From positions 1-5,082 of the forward strand of contig MTML01000018.1 of assembly GCA_002011215.1 (NCBI GenBank): a stretch of DNA of 5,082 nucleotides, read 5' to 3'. This document shows positions 1 through 5,082 of the stretch, in pieces (position 1 is the stretch's first letter; each line of letters begins with the position of its first letter). The notes beneath the pieces are model-generated. The model ran no database searches. It had not been told where the DNA came from and saw only the letters and a list, made by a program, of their open reading frames with translations. Source of the DNA: Archaeoglobus sp. JdFR-24 (GTDB lineage Archaea > Halobacteriota > Archaeoglobi > Archaeoglobales > Archaeoglobaceae). The position numbers were made by a program, and so were the translations under genes.

Positions 1-115
1 ACAAGTTTTAATAATTTTATAGGTCGTTTCTACAAAGCTACACGTTCAATTACACAAAAATTTAATTTAAAATACAAAAATAACTGTAACAAACAAAGAA
101 AATTAAAAACAAATC
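1..115. other. A+T-rich upstream region, no gene seen
   Basis: This stretch is very rich in A and T and lacks recognisable coding motifs. The first plus-strand frame happens to be open from the left edge to a TGA at 136-138, but it has no start codon and its translation is a lysine, asparagine and threonine mixture as expected from A+T-rich spacer. It most likely is the intergenic region ahead of the operon. Confidence 0.5.
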
Positions 116-123
116 TTATATAC
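109..123 (+). promoter_or_regulatory. Candidate archaeal promoter (BRE/TATA-like)
   Basis: TTATATAC at 116-123 resembles an archaeal TATA box and follows an A-rich segment (about 109-114) that could act as a TFB recognition element. Archaeal transcription usually starts about 25 nt downstream of the TATA centre, here around 143-147. That would give either a leaderless mRNA for the doubtful frame starting at 144, or a leader of about 300 nt before the gamma subunit gene. In such A+T-rich DNA a TATA match can arise by chance. Confidence 0.4.
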
Positions 124-143
124 CCCACTAATCGGTGATAGGG

Positions 144-452
144 ATGAAGATATTGATTGTATCGGATTTCAGAATCAGAAAGTTCAAGATTTTAAAGAAA
201 ATTGTTAAAATACTTGCTGGTTGCTTGAATAGATTTGATAGCTTTAGAGGTGAAAGATCAGAAGTAGAAAATATGCTTAAACTAAGGAAACATGGCTTTA
301 TAGACAAAGTTTACAGGCATATGGTGAAATCTGTTACTAAATTCATTTATCTGAATGTTCTTCTTCTCTCGATAACTATACGATTGGAATTTAGAGAAAA
401 GAAGATTATACTGAGTATGATTGAGTGGCGAATATGGGGAGGGCCTAAATGA
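144..452 (+). CDS. Doubtful 102-codon hypothetical protein in the leader
   Basis: An ATG at 144 opens a frame that ends at 450-452, overlapping the gamma subunit start as ATGA. A GGTGAT sequence at 134-139 could serve as ribosome binding site; an upstream GTG at 135 extends the frame by three codons. The product is basic and rich in lysine, isoleucine and leucine, with a hydrophobic stretch near residues 67-80, and I recognise no family. Its last codons are read through the Shine-Dalgarno sequence of the next gene, which argues for chance. In favour are the promoter-like element about 25 nt upstream and the tight overlap with the operon. It may be only a long untranslated leader. Confidence 0.25.
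   Translation: MKILIVSDFRIRKFKILKKIVKILAGCLNRFDSFRGERSEVENMLKLRKHGFIDKVYRHMVKSVTKFIYLNVLLLSITIRLEFREKKIILSMIEWRIWGGPK
359..405 (+). other. Imperfect hairpin in the leader
   Basis: TCTTCTTCTCTC at 359-370 can pair with GAGAAAAGAAGA at 394-405: eleven of twelve positions match, with one C-A mismatch at 366/398, around a 23-nt loop. It lies about 30 nt upstream of the gamma subunit ribosome binding site. It is not followed by a T-run, so it does not look like an intrinsic terminator. The pyrimidine/purine arms could be coincidence in this DNA. Confidence 0.3.
394..411 (+). promoter_or_regulatory. Alternative proximal promoter candidate
   Basis: TTATAC at 406-411 is preceded by a purine-rich run (394-405) that resembles a TFB recognition element. 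A start about 25 nt downstream, near 433-436, would give the gamma subunit mRNA a leader of only some 15 nt that still contains its Shine-Dalgarno sequence. It competes with the candidate near 116-123; the sequence alone cannot decide between them, and both could be used. Confidence 0.25.
436..443 (+). promoter_or_regulatory. Ribosome binding site for gamma subunit gene
   Basis: GGGGAGGG lies 5 nt before the ATG at 449. It is a strong Shine-Dalgarno match and fixes the start of the first well-supported gene. Confidence 0.75.
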
Positions 453-1003
453 TAGAAATAAGATTTCATGGTAGAGGCGGCCAAGGGGTAGTTACAGCTG
501 CAGAAATACTAGCAAGAGGGGCAGTCATCGAAGGAAAATTTGCACACGCTTTCCCCTCCTTTGGCCCAGAAAGAAGGGGAGCTCCAATAGCCTCATTTGT
601 AAGAATAAGTGACTCAAAAATAAGAACAAGAGAGCAAATATACGACCCAGATTACGTTGTCGTAATCGATTCGACATTGCATACCTCCACCTATATTATT
701 GAGGGAGTAAAATCAAACGGGTGCTTAATTATCAACTCTCCAAAGAGTGTGGGTGAGATAACTGCGAAGTTAAAAACTGATGCAAGAATTTTAACTATTG
801 ATGCAGATAAAATCGTAATGAGGATTCTCAAAAAACCAATATCAAATACAGCCATGCTTGGTGCATTGGTGAGTATTTCTGAAGTAATTTCGCTTAAATC
901 GCTAAAAAAAGCAATAGAACAAATATTTCCTAAAGATATGGCGAGTAAGAATATGAAAGTAGCAGTAGAAACTTATAAAAATACTTATCATAGGAGGGGT
1001 TAG
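449..1003 (+). CDS. porG: 2-oxoacid:ferredoxin oxidoreductase, gamma subunit
   Basis: This is the gamma subunit of a CoA-dependent, oxygen-sensitive pyruvate/2-oxoisovalerate-type oxidoreductase in the cytoplasm. The 184-residue length is normal for the family. Diagnostic motifs are HGRGGQGVVTAAEIL at residues 7-21, the glycine-rich loop of the domain, and FPSFGPERRGAP at 35-46; a YVVVIDSTL strand follows at about 69-77. In single-chain enzymes this region corresponds to the gamma domain that packs on the catalytic core and contributes to the CoA site. The ATG at 449 has a strong Shine-Dalgarno sequence and gives the family's usual N-terminus. Its TAG at 1001-1003 is 1 nt from the next start, so translation of gamma and delta is probably coupled. 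Family assignment is secure; the exact 2-oxoacid is not shown. Confidence 0.95.
   Translation: MIEIRFHGRGGQGVVTAAEILARGAVIEGKFAHAFPSFGPERRGAPIASFVRISDSKIRTREQIYDPDYVVVIDSTLHTSTYIIEGVKSNGCLIINSPKSVGEITAKLKTDARILTIDADKIVMRILKKPISNTAMLGALVSISEVISLKSLKKAIEQIFPKDMASKNMKVAVETYKNTYHRRG
992..999 (+). promoter_or_regulatory. Ribosome binding site deciding a TTG start (delta)
   Basis: AGGAGGGG, inside the end of the gamma gene, lies 5 nt before the TTG at 1005. No in-frame ATG occurs before the conserved part of the delta subunit, so this site supports the unusual TTG start. Confidence 0.75.
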
Positions 1004-1004
1004 T

Positions 1005-1316
1005 TTGTCATCCATCTGGGATGAAATTTGGGGTAAAAGATATCCTCTACGACCTTATATCCGATCCGGACTTTCCAAGCTCTATAAGACTGGTTCGTGG
1101 AGAACTACTAAACCTATAAAGAAGAACATTGGAAAATGCACTAAATGCGATCTTTGCTGGATTTTCTGTCCTGAAGGTGTGATTAAACGCCCCAAAACAA
1201 ATAATGAAGACTATACTATCGATTATGACTACTGCAAAGGTTGCGGGATATGCACTGAAGTGTGTCCTACTGGAGTTTTTGAAATTGTCCTAGGAGGTGA
1301 TTCAAATGGTTATTAA
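1005..1316 (+). CDS. porD: 2-oxoacid:ferredoxin oxidoreductase, delta (ferredoxin-like) subunit
   Basis: This 103-residue iron-sulfur subunit carries electrons from the catalytic alpha/beta core to external ferredoxin. It shows the family's TGSWRTTKP segment at residues 29-37, where related subunits have TGxWR followed by a proline, then two complete [4Fe-4S] motifs: Cys45, 48, 51, 55 followed by Pro, and Cys77, 80, 83, 87 followed by Pro. Length and arrangement are typical for separate delta subunits of archaeal and bacterial pyruvate or 2-oxoisovalerate oxidoreductases. Translation starts at TTG 1005, backed by a strong ribosome binding site. The end overlaps the alpha gene by 11 nt, and the alpha Shine-Dalgarno sequence lies within the last delta codons. 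All eight cluster ligands are present, so the subunit should be functional. Confidence 0.95.
   Translation: MSSIWDEIWGKRYPLRPYIRSGLSKLYKTGSWRTTKPIKKNIGKCTKCDLCWIFCPEGVIKRPKTNNEDYTIDYDYCKGCGICTEVCPTGVFEIVLGGDSNGY
1292..1300 (+). promoter_or_regulatory. Ribosome binding site deciding the alpha start
   Basis: AGGAGGTGA is a near-perfect Shine-Dalgarno sequence with 5 nt to the ATG at 1306. An in-frame GTG at 1297 lies inside this motif and therefore cannot be the real start. Confidence 0.8.
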
Positions 1317-2514
1317 ACTTATGTCAGGTAATAAAGCAGTAGCGGAGAGTGTTAAACTTTCAAGTGTTCAAGTGATAGCAGCATATCCAATTACGCCCCA
1401 GACACCAATCATTGAAGAACTCTCAAAGATGATCGCAAACGGTGAATTTGATGCAGATATGATCCATGTTGAAAGTGAGCACAGTGCTATCTCAGCCTGT
1501 ATAGGGGCTGCATTTGTTGGAACCCGAACATTTACAGCCACTTGTTCTCAAGGATTGGCTTTAATGCACGAATGCTTGTTTATTACATCTGGATTTAGGC
1601 TTCCAATAGTTATGTGTATCACAAATAGAGCACTATCTATGCCGGGCAACATTCTTAATGACCATAGTGATGTGATGGCAAGCCGCGATTGTGGCTGGAT
1701 ACAATTTTGGACAGAAACTTGTCAAGAAGTTTTGGATTGTACCTTAATGGCTTACAAGGTAGCAGAGACAGTCAACCTTCCAGTAATGGTGAATTTGGAT
1801 GGGTTCGTGCTATCTCATTTGTATGAACCGGTTGAATTACCGGATAAAATGACTATTGAAGATTTTTTACCCGAACCCGATATGAAGGGACCACTCCTTT
1901 CATCTGAACAATCAGGTTACTTTGGACCGCCTGCTCCAGCAGAGTATACCGAAGAGTTCCACTATATAAGGCACCAGGATTTAATTCACTCAAAAAACGT
2001 AATAAAGAAAACATACGAGGAGTTTTCACAGACATTTGGTAGAGAATATGAGTTGGTTGATGCTTACAGATGTGAGGATGCTGAAATAATTCTTGTTGGT
2101 ATGGGTAGTGTATCTGGTACTGTTAAAGATGTAGTCGATGATATTAGAAAGGTTGGGTTTAGAGTTGGATTAATGAATATAAGAGTTTTTAGACCATTTC
2201 CAATAGATGAGATTAAAAAAGTGTTAAAAAATGCCAAAATTGTGATTGTTTTGGACAGAACCATGCCAAATGGTGCAATTGGTGGTCCAGTATTTCGAGA
2301 GGTTTCCAGCGCAATTGTAAACTTGTCTGACAGACCTCTAATAGTTAGTGCAGTTTTAGGATTGGGTGGGAGAGATATATCTAAAAAAACAATCATGAAG
2401 GTTATTGATGAAGCCAGAAAGATTGAAAGGGCCGGTATAGATCAAATAGAATTGATGTGGCCTGATGTCAGAGATGATGTGTTAAAAAATTGGGCGGTGT
2501 TCTCCAATGAATAG
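1306..2514 (+). CDS. porA: 2-oxoacid:ferredoxin oxidoreductase, alpha subunit
   Basis: This 402-residue subunit holds the pyrimidine-binding half of the thiamine diphosphate site. Visible landmarks: AYPITPQTP at residues 26-34, whose Thr30 corresponds to the threonine that contacts pyruvate in structurally known enzymes; VESEHSAISACIGA at 54-67, with the conserved glutamates of the cofactor site; TATCSQGLALMHE at 76-88; NRALSMPGNILNDHSD at 106-121, with Arg107 probably the second substrate contact; and a C-terminal transketolase-like domain from about residue 255 (VGMGSVSGTVKDVVDD, then RVFRPFP). Length and motif order match PorA. The start at ATG 1306 is set by an excellent ribosome binding site. 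The gene overlaps beta by 8 nt. The MPGNIL segment differs from the APINIW I recall in classical pyruvate enzymes, so pyruvate specificity is not assured. Confidence 0.93.
   Translation: MVIKLMSGNKAVAESVKLSSVQVIAAYPITPQTPIIEELSKMIANGEFDADMIHVESEHSAISACIGAAFVGTRTFTATCSQGLALMHECLFITSGFRLPIVMCITNRALSMPGNILNDHSDVMASRDCGWIQFWTETCQEVLDCTLMAYKVAETVNLPVMVNLDGFVLSHLYEPVELPDKMTIEDFLPEPDMKGPLLSSEQSGYFGPPAPAEYTEEFHYIRHQDLIHSKNVIKKTYEEFSQTFGREYELVDAYRCEDAEIILVGMGSVSGTVKDVVDDIRKVGFRVGLMNIRVFRPFPIDEIKKVLKNAKIVIVLDRTMPNGAIGGPVFREVSSAIVNLSDRPLIVSAVLGLGGRDISKKTIMKVIDEARKIERAGIDQIELMWPDVRDDVLKNWAVFSNE
2492..2499 (+). promoter_or_regulatory. Ribosome binding site for beta subunit gene
   Basis: GGGCGGTG, inside the alpha coding sequence, lies 7 nt before the ATG at 2507. 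It is a weaker match than the other sites of the operon, but translation can also be coupled through the 8-nt overlap with alpha. Confidence 0.5.
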
Positions 2515-3400
2515 GCTTAAATTAAAAGATTTGCCTGATGAAGAACTAATTCAACCTGGTACGGCAGGTTGTAAAGGGTGTGGTGCTACTTTAGCTTTAC
2601 GCTTAGCAACAAAAGCTTTAGGAAAAAATACAGTAATGGTGAATGCTACAGGTTGTATAACGGTTAGTATGATGTATGGATCACCGTGTTTTCCCTTCAT
2701 TCATGTTGCTTTTGAGAATGCTGCAGCTGTAGCATCCGGCATCGATGTAGCATTAAGGAGATTGGGTAGAAGAGAAAATATTAACGTGATATGTTTTGCT
2801 GGTGATGGTGGTACTGCCGATATAGGTATTCAAGCCCTTTCAGGAGCTATAGAGCGAGGGCACAAGTTTACCTATATATGCTACGATAATGAATCTTATA
2901 TGAACACAGGAGGTCAAAGAAGTGGAACGACTCCATGGGGTACACAAACTACTGTAACACCATATGGTAAAAATTGGAGTAGACTTCAACGACCACTATA
3001 CTTAAAAAAGGATTTGCCACGAATTATTTCGGCTCATGGCGTACCTTATGTAGCTACAGCTTCTATTGCCTATCCCATAGATTATATACAAAAAGTTAAA
3101 AAGGCCTTAAGCTTTGATGGCCCTACTTATATCCATGTTCATACTCCATGTCCTCCTGGTTGGGGTTTTAATGAGAATTTAACCATTAAAGTGGCTCGTC
3201 TAGCTGTACAAACGGGGATGTTCTCACTATATGAATTAGAAAATGGAGAGATGAATTTGACATTAAAAGTTGTAAATAGACGTCCTATAAATGAATATAT
3301 CAAACTTCAGCGACGCTTTAACCATTTAACAGAGATAGAAACTACAAAACTTCAGAATTGGATTGATGAGTACTGGAAAGAAGTTATAAAGGGGGTGTGA
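2507..3400 (+). CDS. porB: 2-oxoacid:ferredoxin oxidoreductase, beta subunit
   Basis: This 297-residue catalytic subunit binds the diphosphate and Mg2+ of thiamine diphosphate and the proximal [4Fe-4S] cluster. Four cysteines in the expected places can ligate the cluster: Cys22 and Cys25 (GCKGCG), Cys50 (ATGC) and Cys215 (TPCPPGW). The thiamine diphosphate motif begins with AGDGGTADIG at residues 98-107 and is completed by DNESYMNTGGQRS at 127-139. The following GTTPWGTQTTVTPYGK (140-155) is the family's substrate-side loop, with Trp and Thr where classical pyruvate enzymes tend to have other residues. Length and order match PorB. With gamma, delta and alpha it completes the enzyme that turns a 2-oxoacid plus CoA into acyl-CoA, CO2 and reduced ferredoxin, a reaction reversible in many anaerobes. 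Its TGA lies within the start region of the next gene. Confidence 0.95.
   Translation: MNRLKLKDLPDEELIQPGTAGCKGCGATLALRLATKALGKNTVMVNATGCITVSMMYGSPCFPFIHVAFENAAAVASGIDVALRRLGRRENINVICFAGDGGTADIGIQALSGAIERGHKFTYICYDNESYMNTGGQRSGTTPWGTQTTVTPYGKNWSRLQRPLYLKKDLPRIISAHGVPYVATASIAYPIDYIQKVKKALSFDGPTYIHVHTPCPPGWGFNENLTIKVARLAVQTGMFSLYELENGEMNLTLKVVNRRPINEYIKLQRRFNHLTEIETTKLQNWIDEYWKEVIKGV
3391..3397 (+). promoter_or_regulatory. Ribosome binding site deciding a GTG start
   Basis: GGGGGTG at the end of beta lies 5 nt before the GTG at 3403, the same spacing as elsewhere in the operon. The in-frame GTG at 3397 would overlap this site and leave no spacing, so 3403 is preferred. Confidence 0.55.
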
Positions 3401-3402
3401 AT

Positions 3403-3909
3403 GTGGATCTTTCTCTTGAGAAGAGATTTAAAATTTTGTGTGGAATTGCTAGAGCTACGCATTTTCAATGGCGAAGGGCTGTATTGGAATCTTGTACAGA
3501 CATCAATCCAACAGACATCGTTTTAAAGTTTTGGGAAGAATGTGGGCACGATACAGCTGAGGCTTATCTTCGAATATTGACAAAATACAAAATGACTGGG
3601 AAATCACGAATCTTAGTGGATGTTGCCAAGTTGATAGTTAATAGTTCGGAATCAATGGGCGAGAAGGTTAGTATAGAGAGTAAATCTCAAAACGAAGTAC
3701 TTCTGCGTTGGAGTTTGTGTCCTTGGTATGAGTGGCACAAACGATATAATGTTCTGGAGGAAGACCAGTTAGGATGCGACAAATGGCTTGAGACCATCAT
3801 AAATGATCTAAACAAAAATCTCGGAACGAGAATCAAATTTGAAACAATTACATCACTGCCAGGAAATGGCAAGTATTGTCTAAGACGTCTCTGGGTAGAA
3901 AGAGATTAG
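3403..3909 (+). CDS. L-2-amino-thiazoline-4-carboxylic acid hydrolase-like protein
   Basis: This 168-residue soluble protein has no signal peptide or membrane segment. Its C-terminal half has the pattern I associate with the L-2-amino-thiazoline-4-carboxylic acid hydrolase-like (DUF6125-type) family: CPWYEWHKRY at residues 106-115, a GCD triplet at 124-126, then LPGNGKYCLRRLW at 152-164. The three cysteines (106, 125, 159) fall at the family's recurrent positions. The N-terminal half is helical in character, with a charged FKILCGIARATHFQWRR segment near residue 10. The founding family member opens a thiazoline ring in cysteine formation, but most relatives in anaerobes are uncharacterised, so that reaction should not be assumed. 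The gene follows beta with essentially no gap, suggesting a job tied to the oxidoreductase. GTG 3403 is preferred over GTG 3397 on ribosome-site spacing. Confidence 0.7.
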   Translation: MDLSLEKRFKILCGIARATHFQWRRAVLESCTDINPTDIVLKFWEECGHDTAEAYLRILTKYKMTGKSRILVDVAKLIVNSSESMGEKVSIESKSQNEVLLRWSLCPWYEWHKRYNVLEEDQLGCDKWLETIINDLNKNLGTRIKFETITSLPGNGKYCLRRLWVERD

Positions 3910-3923
3910 ATTGGTTTGATATT

Positions 3924-4532
3924 ATGAGATTCGTTAACATGTTTGCTGAAATTAATCCGGAAAAATGTACAGGTTGTAGAATATGTGAAAAAGTTTGTCC
4001 TGTATTATCAGTAAAAGTGGAAGAAAAAAAGGCAAAAATCAACTTGAATAATTGTTTTGGTTGTGGTGCATGTATTGAAAGATGTAAATTCGATGCAATC
4101 ACCTTAAAGTATCTAGAGACTCCTAAACTTATAAAAATTGATCTAGGTTCTACAGATGAGGAAAAAGTAACTGAACTTTGTCTGGGAGCAAAACTACATC
4201 CCGAACAGATAATATGCTACTGTACAGGAACTAGAGCAGAAGAAATAGCAGCAGCTATTATACTTGGTGCATCATCACCAGAAGAAATTTCAAGAAGCAC
4301 AGGAGTAAGAACCGGTTGCAAAGTACAGTGTATTCAGCCTGTTCTCAGACTTCTTAAAGCTGCAAAAATTGATCTTAAACCTTTAGAGGATGGCTGGCAG
4401 TGGTATGGGATCACTCCAACAATATGGGATATAAAAAAGGAATTATTCAAAAAATATTCCCCCAGAGGATATCAATTTGAAGAAGATATAGCTCAGCTAA
4501 AATTGCTATTAAGATCTGTAAAAAAGATTTAG
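3924..4532 (+). CDS. Two-[4Fe-4S] ferredoxin fused to BFD-like [2Fe-2S] domain
   Basis: This probable cytoplasmic electron-transfer protein has 202 residues from ATG 3924. Residues 8-63 form a ferredoxin domain with Cys15, 18, 21, 25 and Cys44, 47, 50, 54. The second motif ends Cys-Lys instead of the usual Cys-Pro. Residues 96-146 resemble the bacterioferritin-associated ferredoxin (BFD/NifU-middle) domain: Cys98-Tyr-Cys100, then after 31 residues Cys132-x3-Cys136, one residue wider than the usual C-x2-C. A tail with WQWYGITPTIWDI (158-170) follows and matches no domain I can name. The start is uncertain: ATG 3939 gives a compact ferredoxin N-terminus with weak GAGAT upstream, and TTG 3876 would overlap the previous gene by 34 nt. 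The operon position suggests it accepts or delivers electrons for the 2-oxoacid oxidoreductase, bridging to another redox enzyme. Confidence 0.85.
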   Translation: MRFVNMFAEINPEKCTGCRICEKVCPVLSVKVEEKKAKINLNNCFGCGACIERCKFDAITLKYLETPKLIKIDLGSTDEEKVTELCLGAKLHPEQIICYCTGTRAEEIAAAIILGASSPEEISRSTGVRTGCKVQCIQPVLRLLKAAKIDLKPLEDGWQWYGITPTIWDIKKELFKKYSPRGYQFEEDIAQLKLLLRSVKKI

Positions 4533-4537
4533 AGGTG
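4532..4537 (+). promoter_or_regulatory. Ribosome binding site deciding a GTG start
   Basis: GAGGTG overlaps the end of the ferredoxin gene and lies 6 nt before the GTG at 4544. An in-frame TAA at 4541-4543 directly precedes that GTG, so the reading frame cannot start earlier. Confidence 0.65.
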
Positions 4538-4543
4538 TGTTAA

Positions 4544-5082
4544 GTGAACATAAAGTTCAATATACCAGCAAGACCGACACAAGCTAAACCTTCTCGATAC
4601 GGACCAAATCCTGATTTAATAAAAATTAGAACTTCTGAATTAAAAAATATAGTTTCAATAAAAATAAAAGAACTTTTTCCGGATATGCCTGAAAATTTAT
4701 ATCGGGATGCAAAAGATATCAAATTAATTAGAGAGAAAGCTACAGAAGCGCTAGAAAAAGTGGATATGAGTATGATAAAGCCTAGAGATTCTGTAAATGT
4801 ATTAGGGTCCCATCATGGGTTTACCATATTTGGTGGGGAACCTTATGCTGAATTATTAAAAACTGTCAGGGATATTATTTTGGAGAGAACAAGTGCAGAA
4901 AATATTCGATTAAGAATTGGAGTTGGTTTAAGATTTAAGGAGGCAGACGAATACTTAAGCAAATTTAAACTCGATAAGTACTTCAATAAGAAAGCAAGAG
5001 GCGTAGCTCCTATTGATGAGGGGATTCCAATAGAGACGGAGATCGGGACGTTGTATGGCATTAAGAGGTGTTATGATGCTGA
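4544..5082 (+). CDS. Unidentified protein, N-terminal part (cut by window edge)
   Basis: A frame of 179 codons runs from GTG 4544 to the right edge without a stop, so only the N-terminal part is visible. It begins 11 nt after the ferredoxin gene with a good ribosome binding site and clearly belongs to the operon. There is no signal peptide or membrane helix. After a proline-rich start (residues 8-25) comes a lysine-rich helical segment, then LGSHHGFTIFGGEPYAEL at 87-104 and APIDEGIPIETEIGTLYG at 155-172; both look like structured, possibly ligand-binding loops. I do not recognise the family with confidence. The layout (a strand with glycine and histidine, then a glycine-rich 'IPIETEIG' element) faintly recalls LarA/DUF2088 2-hydroxyacid racemase-like proteins, which would fit 2-oxoacid metabolism, but this is a guess. 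Confidence 0.85.
   Translation, partial: MNIKFNIPARPTQAKPSRYGPNPDLIKIRTSELKNIVSIKIKELFPDMPENLYRDAKDIKLIREKATEALEKVDMSMIKPRDSVNVLGSHHGFTIFGGEPYAELLKTVRDIILERTSAENIRLRIGVGLRFKEADEYLSKFKLDKYFNKKARGVAPIDEGIPIETEIGTLYGIKRCYDA

Noticed and set aside
1..138. Plus-strand frame open from the left edge to a TGA at 136-138, possibly the tail of an upstream gene.
   Set aside because: It has no recognisable motif, its composition is that of A+T-rich spacer, and a promoter-like element lies inside it.
359..405. Intrinsic transcription terminator.
   Set aside because: The stem is A-T dominated with a long loop and no T-run follows it.
1297..1305. GTG at 1297 as start of the alpha subunit.
   Set aside because: It lies within the Shine-Dalgarno sequence of the ATG at 1306, and the family N-terminus fits the ATG.
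1853..2396. Minus-strand open frames at 1853-2035 and 2064-2396.
   Set aside because: They lie wholly antisense to the well-supported alpha subunit gene and show no motifs.
3687..4102. Minus-strand open frames at 3687-3872 and 3848-4102.
   Set aside because: They are antisense to the hydrolase-like and ferredoxin genes, whose conserved cysteine motifs establish the plus-strand frames.
4540..5061. Minus-strand open frames at 4540-4722 and 4843-5061.
   Set aside because: Both are antisense to a long plus-strand frame with its own ribosome binding site and operon spacing.
1..5082. CRISPR array, tRNA/rRNA gene, insertion sequence or prophage signs.
   Set aside because: I saw no spaced direct repeats, cloverleaf-like segment, transposase motif or terminal inverted repeats; genes are uniform in direction and packing.

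Overview
The window carries most of one compact, co-directional (+ strand) operon from an A+T-rich, strictly anaerobic type of prokaryote, most likely an archaeon. This rests on a TATA-like element ahead of the cluster, heavy AGA/AGG and ATA codon use, TTG and GTG starts backed by strong Shine-Dalgarno sequences about 5-7 nt away, and an oxygen-sensitive ferredoxin-linked enzyme. The lineage itself cannot be fixed from this sequence, and an anaerobic bacterium is not excluded.

Layout: positions 1-448 are an A+T-rich leader region. It has a candidate archaeal promoter near 116-123, a doubtful 102-codon reading frame (144-452), an imperfect hairpin (359-405) and a second promoter-like site near 406-411. 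From 449 to 3400 lie four genes in the order gamma, delta, alpha, beta, encoding a complete four-subunit 2-oxoacid:ferredoxin oxidoreductase of the pyruvate/2-oxoisovalerate type. The genes overlap or sit 1 nt apart, so they should be made as one mRNA with coupled translation. Next come a small protein resembling the L-2-amino-thiazoline-4-carboxylic acid hydrolase family (3403-3909), an iron-sulfur protein joining a two-[4Fe-4S] ferredoxin domain to a BFD-like [2Fe-2S] domain (about 3924-4532), and an unidentified gene cut by the right edge (4544 onward).

How they may work together: the oxidoreductase converts a 2-oxoacid plus CoA to an acyl-CoA, CO2 and reduced ferredoxin. All recognisable cofactor residues are present: the thiamine diphosphate motif and four cysteines in beta, and eight cysteines in delta. 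The BFD-ferredoxin protein is a plausible electron relay between this enzyme and another redox partner. The role of the hydrolase-like protein is unknown; its position suggests a link to the substrate or product, or to cofactor or ligand binding. The truncated last gene could be a LarA/DUF2088-like 2-hydroxyacid enzyme, which would fit 2-oxoacid metabolism, but that reading is weak. The novelty here is the combination of a standard oxidoreductase with three accessory genes, not any single spectacular element.
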